A stretch of 64,000 bases of DNA, taken from Microcoleus sp. CAWBG506 (lineage in GTDB: Bacteria > Cyanobacteriota > Cyanobacteriia > Cyanobacteriales > Microcoleaceae). A program made the position numbers and the translations under genes. The stretch covers positions 48,007-112,006 of the forward strand of contig JAHREW010000019.1 in NCBI GenBank assembly GCA_020883125.1, written 5' to 3'. Numbering within the stretch: the first letter of the stretch is position 1; every line of letters begins with the position of its first letter. Below the pieces are notes generated by a model, which searched no databases, was not told where the DNA came from, and saw only the letters and a program-made list of their open reading frames with translations. Positions 25,611-35,360 of the stretch are shown here, in pieces.

Positions 25611-25683
25611 CGGGGCTGACGGGTTTCGATCCCGCTACCTTCGCTGTGACAAAGCGACGCTCTCCCAATTGAGCTACAACCCC
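25611..25683 (-). tRNA. tRNA-Asp(GTC)
   Basis: GGGGTTGTAGCTCAATTGGGAGAGCG TCGCT TTGTCAC AGCGA..GCGGG ATCGAAA CCCGT CAGCCCC G. Confidence 0.8.
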
Positions 25684-26362
25684 ACAGATTTTTGTTGGGA
25701 ATTTCTGTTTGGACGGGGTGGCGGTTGATTGCGCGTACTACAACTCAAGGGAGTTATTGTTGCCGGATTCTACACCGCCAATGTCCAAATTTATGTAACA
25801 TTGTTAATTATCTATTTGGTTGTCAAGGTTCATATTGCTCTTGAGATAAAGCTTTGAGGCTCTTTCCCCTTCGCCATACATTTATACTACAGCTTGTGAT
25901 ACAAGACTGTCAAGGGGGTAATACAATTTTTTTTTCGATCTGCTGCTTGGCGGGAAATCAGAGGGGCTGTTTTGGGGCTAAACCTCTTATAAATCAATAG
26001 ATTTGGGAGCTAAAGTGGTAGTGTCACGGGAGGTAAATTCAATGCTGAAGCTGTACTACACTCCCATTTCTCTGAATTCTCGCCGCCTGTGGGTGGCCCT
26101 TCTGGATAAGTAGATGGCTTCTGAGCCGATCGAACTTAACCTAGATAGGATGTTTGGGATATTTTGTGATGAGTATCGGAACTTGCAGGCTTGGTGCGAT
26201 CGACTAAGGGTGCGATCGAGCCGAAAGCAGACACAGGATATAGCTGTTAGCACTGCGACTTGTTACGAAGTCAGGGTTCTGAGATCTATTAGATCGGCTT
26301 TAGATTTTTTCGCTACAATTCCCTTTATCATATTGGGCATTGTGGAGTGAAAGGAATCTGAA

Positions 26363-27292
26363 GTGAGGGGAAATTATTTGTTTCAAATACTACTAAAAAA
26401 ATGGCGTTTTGTGGCGATCGTACTGACAGGAGCCATCATTAGCTTGGTCATGGGTTCGCTACTGCCGGAGTTTCAGCCGACTGAGCATCCTGGAACTGCT
26501 GTGGCTGAGGTACAAAACCCTAAGCAATCTTTAACCCTAAATCCCTTATTTCATGAGGTAGGAGACAATCAAACAGGGTTTAATCTCGATCGCAAGATTC
26601 AACAACTTCTCACTGTATTAGAATCGAAAGAACAACTGCTGACCTTTGTACCGCCAGAAAAATTTCAAGGAACCACTATTTTTGAGGGACAAGTCAACAA
26701 GTCAGATAAAGTTATTGCCTTAACCGTTGATGACGGGCCCTGGCCGGAAACGACGGCACAAATGCTAGATATTTTTCAGCAAAATGATGTGAAAGCCACA
26801 TTTTTTTGGATAGGTAAATCTCTGGAAAGTTCACCGGAAATTGCTCGGAGAGTTGTGGCAGAAGGTCACGCGATCGGCAATCATACATGGCATCATCCCT
26901 ACGATCCAATGGATGCGGCGACTGCTGCTGACGAAATCGATCGCACCGCCAAACTGATTTACGAAACAACGGGAGTTAAGACAACTTACTTTCGCCCACC
27001 TGGGGGAGTTTTGAATAACGGCTTGGCCAAGTATGCCAAAGAGCACAATTATTCTGTGATCATGTGGTCTGTAACTACAGCAGATACCGATCGGCGGGCT
27101 CAACCAGAAGCTTTTGTTGAGAATGTTCTCAAGGGTGCGAAACCGGGTGCGATTGTGTTGATGCACGACGGCGGGGGCGATCGATCTCGTACTATTAAAG
27201 CCTTACCTGATATAATTGCTGGTTTGAAAAAGCAGGGATATCGGTTTGTGACGATTCCTGAGTTGCTGGAAATGCCAGAGCAACAAGCGTAG
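26363..27292 (+). CDS. Polysaccharide deacetylase (NodB-homology, CE4)
   Basis: VIALTVDDGPWPETTAQMLDIFQQNDVKATFFWIGKSLE...EGHAIGNHTWHHP...YFRPPGG...VLMHDGGGDRSRT. Confidence 0.95.
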   Translation: MRGNYLFQILLKKWRFVAIVLTGAIISLVMGSLLPEFQPTEHPGTAVAEVQNPKQSLTLNPLFHEVGDNQTGFNLDRKIQQLLTVLESKEQLLTFVPPEKFQGTTIFEGQVNKSDKVIALTVDDGPWPETTAQMLDIFQQNDVKATFFWIGKSLESSPEIARRVVAEGHAIGNHTWHHPYDPMDAATAADEIDRTAKLIYETTGVKTTYFRPPGGVLNNGLAKYAKEHNYSVIMWSVTTADTDRRAQPEAFVENVLKGAKPGAIVLMHDGGGDRSRTIKALPDIIAGLKKQGYRFVTIPELLEMPEQQA

Positions 27293-27352
27293 CTCAAACC
27301 ATGAGAATTCTCCCATAATTGTGGAACAGGCATCCTGCCTGTTCTTCACAGA

Positions 27353-27510
27353 CTGGTTGGAGGGGGATTTTTTTACCGCAGAGGGCGCAGAGCACGCAGA
27401 GAGATTTCTGAGATTTTTTGTTGGTTGATAGGTGCTTGTTTCTGGTTGGAGGGGGATTTTTTTACCGCAGAGGGCGCAGAGTACGCAGAGAGGTTTCTGA
27501 GATTTTTTTG
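27353..27510. repeat. Duplicated ~70 bp direct repeat with CGCAGAG motifs
   Basis: ctggttggagggggatttttttaccgcagagggcgcagag(c/t)acgcagagag(a/g)tttctgagattttttt at 27353 and again at 27442. Confidence 0.85.
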
Positions 27511-27540
27511 CGATGGAGAGGGGAATTGAGAGGTGCTTTT

Positions 27541-28515
27541 ATGAATGGAATTTGCACGCTAGCTAATGATACAGTTTACGACCAAGTTGTTGCTTTGCTC
27601 AACAGTATTGAAGTTATTTTAGGCTCAAGTATTCCTGTCTGCATTTATCCTTTCGATGACCAAATAGAGCAAATTAAAGGGGAAATTGTTAACCGTTCCA
27701 ATGTTTTTATTTATGAAGATAGCGCTTCTATTGAGCGATGGGACAAATTTATGGAAGCAGCCGCGCCAGAGCGTTTGAATCGCAAAAAGTTTCGGCTTTA
27801 CGGTGCACACCGACGCTTTTGTGCTTTCGACGGTCCGTTTGCAAAGTTTATTTATATGGATGCTGATACTTTGCTGATGAATTCCCTTGATGCAGTTTTT
27901 CGGCAGTTAGATCAATCGGATTTTGTAGTTTATGATTTTCAATTTAGCGACCCAACTAAAGTCTATAATATTAAGTCACCCAAACTCCTTACAGTATTTG
28001 ACGAAAATCGGATACAATCGGAAATATTTTGTTCTGGATTTTATGGCAGTAAGCAAGGATTTTTTGAGCAAAATACTAGAGCATGGCTGGTATCTCAACT
28101 GCAATCTGGGGATGGAGAAATTCTATATGAAGGTGCGGGAGAACAGCCTTTGCTCAATTATATGGTGATGAAAACTGGCATGAGTAGTTATAATTTTGCT
28201 TATAGTTTACCGGACTATCAAAAAACTGGGTGTTGCGTGAGTTCTCAACATTTTGAAGAGCAAGATAAAATTTTGTATGACAAGGGAAATCGACTGACTT
28301 ACATTCATTATATTGGGGTGCCGCCGGATTTAATTCGGAGAGTTTGTGCGGGGGAAAATATTGATTTTCCCTATCGCGATTTGTTTCTGCATTATCGCTA
28401 TCTCCGGGAACCCTCCCAGAGTCCAGTTTTTCGGGAAGCGCCCAAGTCTTATACTGAGGTTTCTAGGTCGAATTTGTTAACAAGGGTATGGAGAAGGTTG
28501 AGGATAAATACATGA
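27541..28515 (+). CDS. Npun_R2821/Npun_R2823-family glycosyltransferase-like protein (paralog 1)
   Basis: MNGICTLANDTVYDQVVALLNSIE...FIYMDADTLLMNSLDAVF; DxD-type motif; C-terminal YRDLFLHYRYL. Confidence 0.8.
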   Translation: MNGICTLANDTVYDQVVALLNSIEVILGSSIPVCIYPFDDQIEQIKGEIVNRSNVFIYEDSASIERWDKFMEAAAPERLNRKKFRLYGAHRRFCAFDGPFAKFIYMDADTLLMNSLDAVFRQLDQSDFVVYDFQFSDPTKVYNIKSPKLLTVFDENRIQSEIFCSGFYGSKQGFFEQNTRAWLVSQLQSGDGEILYEGAGEQPLLNYMVMKTGMSSYNFAYSLPDYQKTGCCVSSQHFEEQDKILYDKGNRLTYIHYIGVPPDLIRRVCAGENIDFPYRDLFLHYRYLREPSQSPVFREAPKSYTEVSRSNLLTRVWRRLRINT

Positions 28516-29378
28516 ATCGCGGTATTTATATTGTGGCGAACGATCGGGTGATGGAAAGTGCGATCGCACTTATGAACAGCATAGGTTTGTACAATCGTCA
28601 AGTACCAGTTTTTTTGATTCCCTTTGATGAGAATTATCACCAAGTCGCCGCCACACTCAGCCGTCTCCACGGAGTCCAATTGTTCCCAAATCTGGAGTTT
28701 GTCGAACAGTTTACCAGAGAAATTGGGCAAATATTCGATCGCAACTTTTTAGCCCTCCCTAACAAAATGCGAAAACTCGTCGCCTGGTTTGGCCCTCTCG
28801 ACGAATTTCTGTACATCGATACCGATATCATCGTCTTTGAAGACATCGCAGCCAACCTCAACAAACTATCCGAAGTAGACTTTTTTTGCTGCGACTACCA
28901 CTACCTCAGCGAAAAACTGCGAAATGTATTTTCACCCATTGTCAAAGCACAAAATATTTTCACAGATTCCGAACTTAAAGATGTCTTCAACAGCGGCTTT
29001 TGGGCTTCGCGGAAAGGAACTATTTCAGAATTGCAAATGTACGAAATATTGCGCGAATGTTCCCAGCATCGAGAATATTTCGACTTCACTCAAAATGTCA
29101 CTGACCAACCGATACTAAATTACCTGATTCTTAAACTAATTCCCAAACGGTGTAACCTGGTGAAAGCGACGGAATCAGAACCGGGAAGCTGGGCTGGTTC
29201 CAAGCATTTTCAGGAAAGAGATTATGTGCTTTATGACAAAGGTAAAAGGTTAAAATATATTCATTGGGCTGGAATACCGATTAAATCTGGTAGTCCCTAC
29301 TGGAAACTGTGGAAACATTATCGTTATTTATATGAGGAAAAACCAAATTTAATGCAAAGAATATTTCGATCCTTGTAG
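28512..29378 (+). CDS. Npun_R2821/Npun_R2823-family glycosyltransferase-like protein (paralog 2)
   Basis: MNRGIYIVANDRVMESAIALMNSIGL...FLYIDTDIIVFEDI; start overlaps previous stop (ATGA). Confidence 0.8.
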   Translation: MNRGIYIVANDRVMESAIALMNSIGLYNRQVPVFLIPFDENYHQVAATLSRLHGVQLFPNLEFVEQFTREIGQIFDRNFLALPNKMRKLVAWFGPLDEFLYIDTDIIVFEDIAANLNKLSEVDFFCCDYHYLSEKLRNVFSPIVKAQNIFTDSELKDVFNSGFWASRKGTISELQMYEILRECSQHREYFDFTQNVTDQPILNYLILKLIPKRCNLVKATESEPGSWAGSKHFQERDYVLYDKGKRLKYIHWAGIPIKSGSPYWKLWKHYRYLYEEKPNLMQRIFRSL

Positions 29379-29519
29379 GGATAATATTGTTTGTAGGGAG
29401 GGGGCGGGTTTACGAGATAGTTAATTTTCCCCATAGATGGTTGGTAAAACCAGCCCCTACGAGGTCACAAATTAGATAATAACGAATCAACAGAACCTGA
29501 TATAATTTATTTTCAAATT

Positions 29520-30542
29520 ATGACCAATGGTATTTATATACTAGCAAATGATGTGGTTTTCGACCACTTAGTCGCTTTATTAAACAGTCTGGAAGTGAAT
29601 GGGGCAAAAGATATTCCAGTTTGCATCATTCCCTATGATGAGAGACTGCAAAAAGTGCGCGTAGAAATTGCAACTCGTCCTCATGTCACCTTGTTTGACA
29701 ATAACGATTCAATCATGTTTTGGGAAGACTTTGCCACTCAAGTTTGGCAAACTCATGGGAAAGCTCAAAAAGTTTGGAAATCTAAAGGTTGGAAACCAGT
29801 TCAATGTTTGGAAATGCACCGAAAGTTATGTTGTTTTGACGGCCATTTCGATAAATTTATCTATTTTGACGCAGACACTCTGTTAATGGGAAATCTGGAT
29901 TACATATATCAAAAAATTGATGACTTTGATTGGGTAGCTAACGATTTTCAATACAAATCAGACCTCAATTATATATTTGATTTATCCTCTCCCAAATTGC
30001 CACAAATTTTAAATATTGACGAACTGCAATCTCATACTTTTTGTGCGGGTTGGTTTGCTTCAAAATCAGGTATTTTAAATCGTAATAATTGTTCTCAATA
30101 TTTAGAATCTTTAACATCAGGAGAAGCAGAAATTATGTCTTTGCGGGGGGCTGACCAATCTTTACTTAACTATTTAGTCGCCCGCAGCAAAATCTCTTTT
30201 TACAACTTTGCATATGCTGAACCAGAACAGGTGACGGGGAATCATTGGTCTTCTCAATTTGATGTGAAAGATAATGTTCTATACGATAAAGGACGGCGGC
30301 TGACTTATTTGCACTACATGAGTATTTCGGCGGCCAAAATTAATCGATTGTGTGCTGGCGAAGATGTGGAGATTCCCTACCGAGATATATTTCTGCACTA
30401 CCGTTATTTAAAGTCGCCGGAAACCCAGCCAAAACTCACCCCTCCAAATTTGCTAGTTCGCTTCCAGAGAAATCTCAAAAGTTGGGGAAATCAAAAAGTT
30501 AATAATGTTCAATTTAAGTTGCGGAATTTCTGGGATAAATAG
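29520..30542 (+). CDS. Npun_R2821/Npun_R2823-family glycosyltransferase-like protein (paralog 3)
   Basis: MTNGIYILANDVVFDHLVALLNSLE...FIYFDADTLLMGNLDYI...YRDIFLHYRYL. Confidence 0.8.
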   Translation: MTNGIYILANDVVFDHLVALLNSLEVNGAKDIPVCIIPYDERLQKVRVEIATRPHVTLFDNNDSIMFWEDFATQVWQTHGKAQKVWKSKGWKPVQCLEMHRKLCCFDGHFDKFIYFDADTLLMGNLDYIYQKIDDFDWVANDFQYKSDLNYIFDLSSPKLPQILNIDELQSHTFCAGWFASKSGILNRNNCSQYLESLTSGEAEIMSLRGADQSLLNYLVARSKISFYNFAYAEPEQVTGNHWSSQFDVKDNVLYDKGRRLTYLHYMSISAAKINRLCAGEDVEIPYRDIFLHYRYLKSPETQPKLTPPNLLVRFQRNLKSWGNQKVNNVQFKLRNFWDK

Positions 30543-30709
30543 GATAATATCAAATCCTCTCATCATCGTAATTGTTAATCTCTCTCTTCTCTTCCTTCGC
30601 GTCCTTTGCGCCTTCGCGGTTAAATCATATCAAATCCAGTTGCATCGGAATGATATAGAGGACACGACAATGCCGTGTCCCTACTTGATAAACCTAGAAT
30701 ACGCTGTAT

Positions 30710-31660
30710 CTAACCGTACAAAGACTGAATCCACTCCCATTCTTGCCTTAAACCTGCTTCTAAACTAACTTGTGGCTGATAGCCCAATATTTTCTTAGCT
30801 TTAGATACATCAGCGCTAGTGTGTCGCGCGTCACCCCGCGCCGTTTCGGTAAAATCGATCCGAAGGGGTCGATCGACAATCTGCTCTATTGTATCAATAA
30901 CTTCTTTCAAAACCACCCGACTTCCCCCACCAATATTAAAAACTTCCCCCGCTGCTTCTGCAACCTCAGCCGCGGCTAAATTAGCAGCAACGCAATCGCT
31001 GATAAAAGTAAAATCCCGCGTTTGTAATCCATCGCCAAAAATAGAAATCGGCTGGTTGAACAAAATCGACTTAAAAAACTTGTGAAAAGCCATATCAGGG
31101 CGCTGTCGAGGCCCATAAACTGTAAAATAACGCAGCGAAGTTGTGGGAACACCAAAATTATGATAGTAAAGCCCGCACAAACGTTCACCAGCTAACTTCG
31201 TAATTCCGTAGGGAGAAACGGGGTGGGGACAAGCATTTTCACTCGTGGGGAAAGATTCAGCATTTCCGTAAATTGAGGAAGAAGAAGCGTAGACAAACTT
31301 TTGCAGTCTTGGTGCATTTTTAGCAGCTTCTAATAATACTTGGGTGCTGTTAATATTGCGTTCGGTATAGCTGCGAAAACCCTCGCCCCAGCTAGCACGA
31401 ACTCCCGCCTGGGCGGCTTGATGAAAAATCACCTTAGCATCGGACAAAAGAGATGACCAATTTAGAGACAAAATATCTCCTTCCACCAATTCAAAACCAG
31501 GATAGTTTTCAAATCGTGCAATATTCTTACGTTTGAGGGAAGGATCGTAATAATCGTTGAACTCATCAACACCTATTACGGTCTCCCCTCTATTTAAAAG
31601 AGTTTCTACTAAGTTAGAACCAATAAATCCCGCGGCACCCGTAACAATAAAAATACTCAT
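30710..31660 (-). CDS. NAD-dependent epimerase/dehydratase (UDP-glucuronate/glucose 4-epimerase-like)
   Basis: IFIVTGAAGFIGSNLVETLLNRGETVIGVDEFNDYYDPSLKR, SSSSIYGNAESFPTSENACPHPVSPYGITKLAGE (YxxxK). Confidence 0.93.
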   Translation of the reverse strand: MSIFIVTGAAGFIGSNLVETLLNRGETVIGVDEFNDYYDPSLKRKNIARFENYPGFELVEGDILSLNWSSLLSDAKVIFHQAAQAGVRASWGEGFRSYTERNINSTQVLLEAAKNAPRLQKFVYASSSSIYGNAESFPTSENACPHPVSPYGITKLAGERLCGLYYHNFGVPTTSLRYFTVYGPRQRPDMAFHKFFKSILFNQPISIFGDGLQTRDFTFISDCVAANLAAAEVAEAAGEVFNIGGGSRVVLKEVIDTIEQIVDRPLRIDFTETARGDARHTSADVSKAKKILGYQPQVSLEAGLRQEWEWIQSLYG

Positions 31661-31801
31661 TCTATTTTAGATTTTAAAGCTTTTACAGAAATCATTGAAT
31701 AAGTTGCGAGTCTCTTCTCCATCTAACTCTGCGTTCTCTGCGTCCTCTGCGGTTCAAAAATCATCTAAATTAATTAGGCTCAAATATTAGAGAAAAATCA
31801 A

Positions 31802-31832
31802 CCCCCTTTTTTTCATCAAAAAAGGGGGGTAA
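31802..31832 (-). terminator. Hairpin near the 3' end of the 31843-32304 gene
   Basis: cccccttttttt-catc-aaaaaaggggggt. Confidence 0.5.
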
Positions 31833-31842
31833 TTGTTAACTA

Positions 31843-32304
31843 TCATCCTTCAAAGGAATCTAAGTCAAGGGCTTGGGAGCCTCCCCGTTCTAACTCCAAC
31901 AAAAGCTTACCTAGCTGTCTCCAAATTAGCCATGCTGTGAGTAAGGTTAGTGGTAGAGACAAAGCATAAGAAAACAATTTAGGAATTCCAAAAATCTCTA
32001 CACCGGAAGCTAAGAATACACAAATTCCTCCTGCCATTCCCAGGAAAGGCACGAATAATTGTAATCCTTGGAGGTTAGCTAAGGTGCGAGTAGAACGATT
32101 TTTTGACCAGAGCTTGACGGCTTCTTTGAGGGTTGCTTCAAAGGCTAAGCCAGAGGCGATTCCTGCTAGCAATCCAGCGGTCATTAAAAAATAGGGAGGT
32201 TCGGCAAAATAATACACGAATAATTCCTGAATTTGGTGAATTGGGAATGGGGAATTGGTAATTGGTAATTGGTAATTGTCTTTTGACTCATAACTAATTA
32301 CCAA
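31843..32304 (-). CDS. Hypothetical membrane protein
   Basis: Several hydrophobic segments (MTAGLLAGIASGLAFEATLKEAV...LQLFVPFLGMAGGICVFLASGVEIFGI). Listed start lies in repeat-like sequence; true start likely downstream. Confidence 0.6.
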   Translation of the reverse strand: MVISYESKDNYQLPITNSPFPIHQIQELFVYYFAEPPYFLMTAGLLAGIASGLAFEATLKEAVKLWSKNRSTRTLANLQGLQLFVPFLGMAGGICVFLASGVEIFGIPKLFSYALSLPLTLLTAWLIWRQLGKLLLELERGGSQALDLDSFEG

Positions 32305-32325
32305 TGACTAATGACTAATGACTAA

Positions 32326-34002
32326 CTAAAATCGAGTGAGGGCGGCGGCTCCTTCTGTGGAAAGTTCTGCTAAGGCGTCGAGAGCAACGTTGAATAGGCG
32401 GCTTGGTTGCAGGTCTTCCTTGACTAGGTTCCACAGGCTGCCAACTTCTGCTGTGTGGATGCGATCGTCCTCAATCAAAGCTAGCATTAGCTGGCGTCGC
32501 AAAAACGAGCCTTCCTCGGATAGCAAGAATTGTAAACCTAGTTGTGCTGTCGGGAGTAGATCGAAACTCTGATCGGACCTAGCGATCGCGATCATGTCCT
32601 CTAATCTATTCCACTGGAATTTGCCATCCTTGAATAATACCTCAATCAAGCGCCGCCGCAGTGCCGGAGATTCCCCGTTCAACAAACGTCGCGCCACGTA
32701 AGGATAGGCAACCTCAACTATCTTGAAATCTGGATTTAGCGTCAGGGCCAAACCTTCTTCTGTCACCAGAGAGCGAATTATTAAGGCAAACTTCGCCGGC
32801 ACTCGGAAAGGATAATCGTACATCAATTCCGAAAACTGGTCTGTAATCGTTTTGAAGTTAAAATCTCCTACCTTTTCGCCGACGATATCTCCCAGTACAG
32901 ATTCTAGGGCCGGGACGATCGGCAGAATATTTGTATCTGGAGTCAAAAAGCCTAGTTTTACAAAATCTTTGGCTAACTCTAAATAATCTTTGTTGATTAA
33001 ATGAACTACGGAATCAACCAAAGTTTCTTTAGTTGTTTCTTCCATCTGATCCATCATCCCAAAATCGATATATGCCATGCGGCCGTCCGCTAGAGCAAAT
33101 AGATTTCCCGGATGGGGGTCTGCGTGAAAAAATCCGTGTTCTAATAATTGGCGCAAACCGCTCCGGACTCCCACTTCAATTAAAGTATCGGTATCCAAAC
33201 CTGCGGCTTTAACGCTTTCTATATCGGTCAGCTTGATGCCGTTAATCCACTCAAGAGTGAGAACGCATTTTGAAGTATAGCGCCAGTAGATGCTGGGAAC
33301 TTTTACTGTTGGGTCATCGGCAAAATTTGTCGCAAATTTCTCGGCGTTGCGGCCTTCATTGATGTAGTCGATTTCCTCGAACAATTTGATGCCGAATTCA
33401 TCGACAATTAAACTGAGGTCGTGACCGAGATTTAGTGGCAATAATGGGCCTAATAATCCGGCGGCCCACCGCATTAAATAGAGGTCAAGACTCAAGATTG
33501 GGAGCAAATTTGGTCGCTGAACTTTGACTGCGACTGCTTCTCCGGTGATGAGACGAGCCCGGTAGACTTGGCCGAGACTGGCTGCTGCGACTGGTTCTGG
33601 GGAGATTTGGCTGTAAGTGTCGCTAATTTTGCGATCGAGTTCTGCTTCAATAATCTCAAAGGCCTGGGCAGAGTCAAAGGGCGGCAACTGATCCTGGAGT
33701 TTGATCAGTTCTTGGAGAAAGTCTTTGCGGATCAAGTCTGGTCTGGTCGAGAGCGCTTGACCGACTTTAATGAAAGTGGGGCCCAAGCGAGTCAGTATTT
33801 GTCGCAGGTGTGCCGCTCGTTCCGGCTGGTGTGCGGCGACTTCGTGCTGCCAACTGTCCCACAGCATCCCGATGACGAAGCCTGCAAAGGACCAAATAAC
33901 GGTGATGGCTCGCCAAATTGCTTTCCAAGGACGGTTGCGGTAATACTGAGCGATCGCTTGTGGATCGTAGCGTCTAGCTTGAGTAGATTGATACTGACGC
34001 AC
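32326..34002 (-). CDS. ABC1/UbiB-family atypical protein kinase
   Basis: LTRLGPTFIKVGQALSTRPDLI, AAASLGQVYRARLITGEAVAVKVQRP, HADPHPGNLFALADGRMAYIDFGMM. Confidence 0.95.
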   Translation of the reverse strand: MRQYQSTQARRYDPQAIAQYYRNRPWKAIWRAITVIWSFAGFVIGMLWDSWQHEVAAHQPERAAHLRQILTRLGPTFIKVGQALSTRPDLIRKDFLQELIKLQDQLPPFDSAQAFEIIEAELDRKISDTYSQISPEPVAAASLGQVYRARLITGEAVAVKVQRPNLLPILSLDLYLMRWAAGLLGPLLPLNLGHDLSLIVDEFGIKLFEEIDYINEGRNAEKFATNFADDPTVKVPSIYWRYTSKCVLTLEWINGIKLTDIESVKAAGLDTDTLIEVGVRSGLRQLLEHGFFHADPHPGNLFALADGRMAYIDFGMMDQMEETTKETLVDSVVHLINKDYLELAKDFVKLGFLTPDTNILPIVPALESVLGDIVGEKVGDFNFKTITDQFSELMYDYPFRVPAKFALIIRSLVTEEGLALTLNPDFKIVEVAYPYVARRLLNGESPALRRRLIEVLFKDGKFQWNRLEDMIAIARSDQSFDLLPTAQLGLQFLLSEEGSFLRRQLMLALIEDDRIHTAEVGSLWNLVKEDLQPSRLFNVALDALAELSTEGAAALTRF

Positions 34003-34187
34003 TCGTTTATTTTCCTCTTAGTTTCCGAAATTGACAATTAATAGGGAATGGGGGCATTGGGCATTGGGCTTTGGGCATGGGTAGTTAAAACTGTCTTCCC
34101 TGTTCCTTTTTCCTTCTTCCTTCTTCCTTCTTCCTTCTTCTAAATTTGTTTCTTTTCATTAACTATAGTACATAAAAGTACAAGTGC

Positions 34188-35360
34188 TTAGTCAAAAAAC
34201 GTCGCTGATTGAGCTAAGCAATCTTTGAGTCCATAAATCGCGCGCTCTTGTTGATCCCTCGACAGTTCTGGGAACATGGGCAAAGACAAGACTTCGCGAC
34301 AAACTTGCTCCGCGACGGGCAACTGACCAGGCTGATAACCTAAAGATTTGTACACAGGTTGCAGGTGCAAAGGTAACGGATAGTAAACCATGGAACCGAT
34401 GCCGTTTTCCTGTAACTGAGTCCGCATCCAGTCGCGAAATTTTCCAGAGGGAGAAATAGGAGGATGGTGCGGGTTTTCTGGACTGGTGAGCCGGATAGTG
34501 TATTGATTCCAAACTCCTTTTGCTTTGGGCAATTCTTGTGGTACCACGACTCCGGGGATGTGGCAGAGAATTTCGCTGTAGAATTGGGCTTTCTCGCGCC
34601 GCTGAGCATTCCAGGTGTCGAGATATCGCAATTTAATGCTGAGAATCACTGCTTGTATGGCATCTAAACGGCTGTTGTAGCCGATTTCTTCGTAAAAGTA
34701 TCTAGAGGACTGGCCGTGTTCTTTGAGCATCCGCATGGATGCTGCCAGGGCCCGATCGTTTGTGGTGACAGCTCCGCCGTCGCCGCAAGCTCCTAAATTT
34801 TTGGTTGGATAAAAACTGAAGCAGCCCACATGGCCGATGCTGCCGACTTTTTGAGATTGCCATTGGGCACCGACTGATTGGGCGCAATCTTCAATGACTG
34901 CTAGATTGTGTCTGTTGGCAATGTCCATGAGCTGTGTCATGTCTGTGGGTTGCCCGAAGATATGCACGGGCATAATTGCCTTGGTTTTTTCGGTTATGGC
35001 TGCTTCTAGGCGATCGACATTCATGTTAAATGTCCCAGAGTCAATATCGACAAACACTGGAGTTGCACCGACGGCGCTAATTGTCTCAGCCGAGGCAAAA
35101 AAGGTAAAAGGAGTGGTGATGACTTCATCGCCAGGGCCAATTTTGAGGGCCCGCAAAGCCAAAATTAGGGCATCGGTGCCGGAGTTACAGCCCACGCAGT
35201 CGGAAACTCCGGTGTAGTTGGCGAACTCTTGTTCAAAAGTCTTGACTGCCGGGCCGCCGATGTAGCCACCAGAGGCAAGCACTTTTTGTACCGCAGCAGC
35301 TATTTCGTCGCCAATCAGGGCGTATTGGCTGGTTAAGTTGAGGGGGGGGACATTATTCAC
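34188..35360 (-). CDS. DegT/DnrJ/EryC1/StrS-family aminotransferase
   Basis: VGCNSGTDALILALRALKIGPGDEVITTPFTFFASAE, VIEDCAQSVGAQ, CFSFYPTKNLGACGDGGAV. Confidence 0.95.
   Translation of the reverse strand: MNNVPPLNLTSQYALIGDEIAAAVQKVLASGGYIGGPAVKTFEQEFANYTGVSDCVGCNSGTDALILALRALKIGPGDEVITTPFTFFASAETISAVGATPVFVDIDSGTFNMNVDRLEAAITEKTKAIMPVHIFGQPTDMTQLMDIANRHNLAVIEDCAQSVGAQWQSQKVGSIGHVGCFSFYPTKNLGACGDGGAVTTNDRALAASMRMLKEHGQSSRYFYEEIGYNSRLDAIQAVILSIKLRYLDTWNAQRREKAQFYSEILCHIPGVVVPQELPKAKGVWNQYTIRLTSPENPHHPPISPSGKFRDWMRTQLQENGIGSMVYYPLPLHLQPVYKSLGYQPGQLPVAEQVCREVLSLPMFPELSRDQQERAIYGLKDCLAQSATFFD

Noticed and set aside
31802-31832. Special regulatory hairpin
   Set aside because: Simple C/T-G/A terminator-like stem near a gene 3' end; nothing unusual.
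32230-32304. N-terminal extension NYQLPITNSPFPIHQIQ of the 31843-32304 ORF as a real domain
   Set aside because: Encoded by the ggaattggtaattggtaattg intergenic repeat; the true start is probably downstream.
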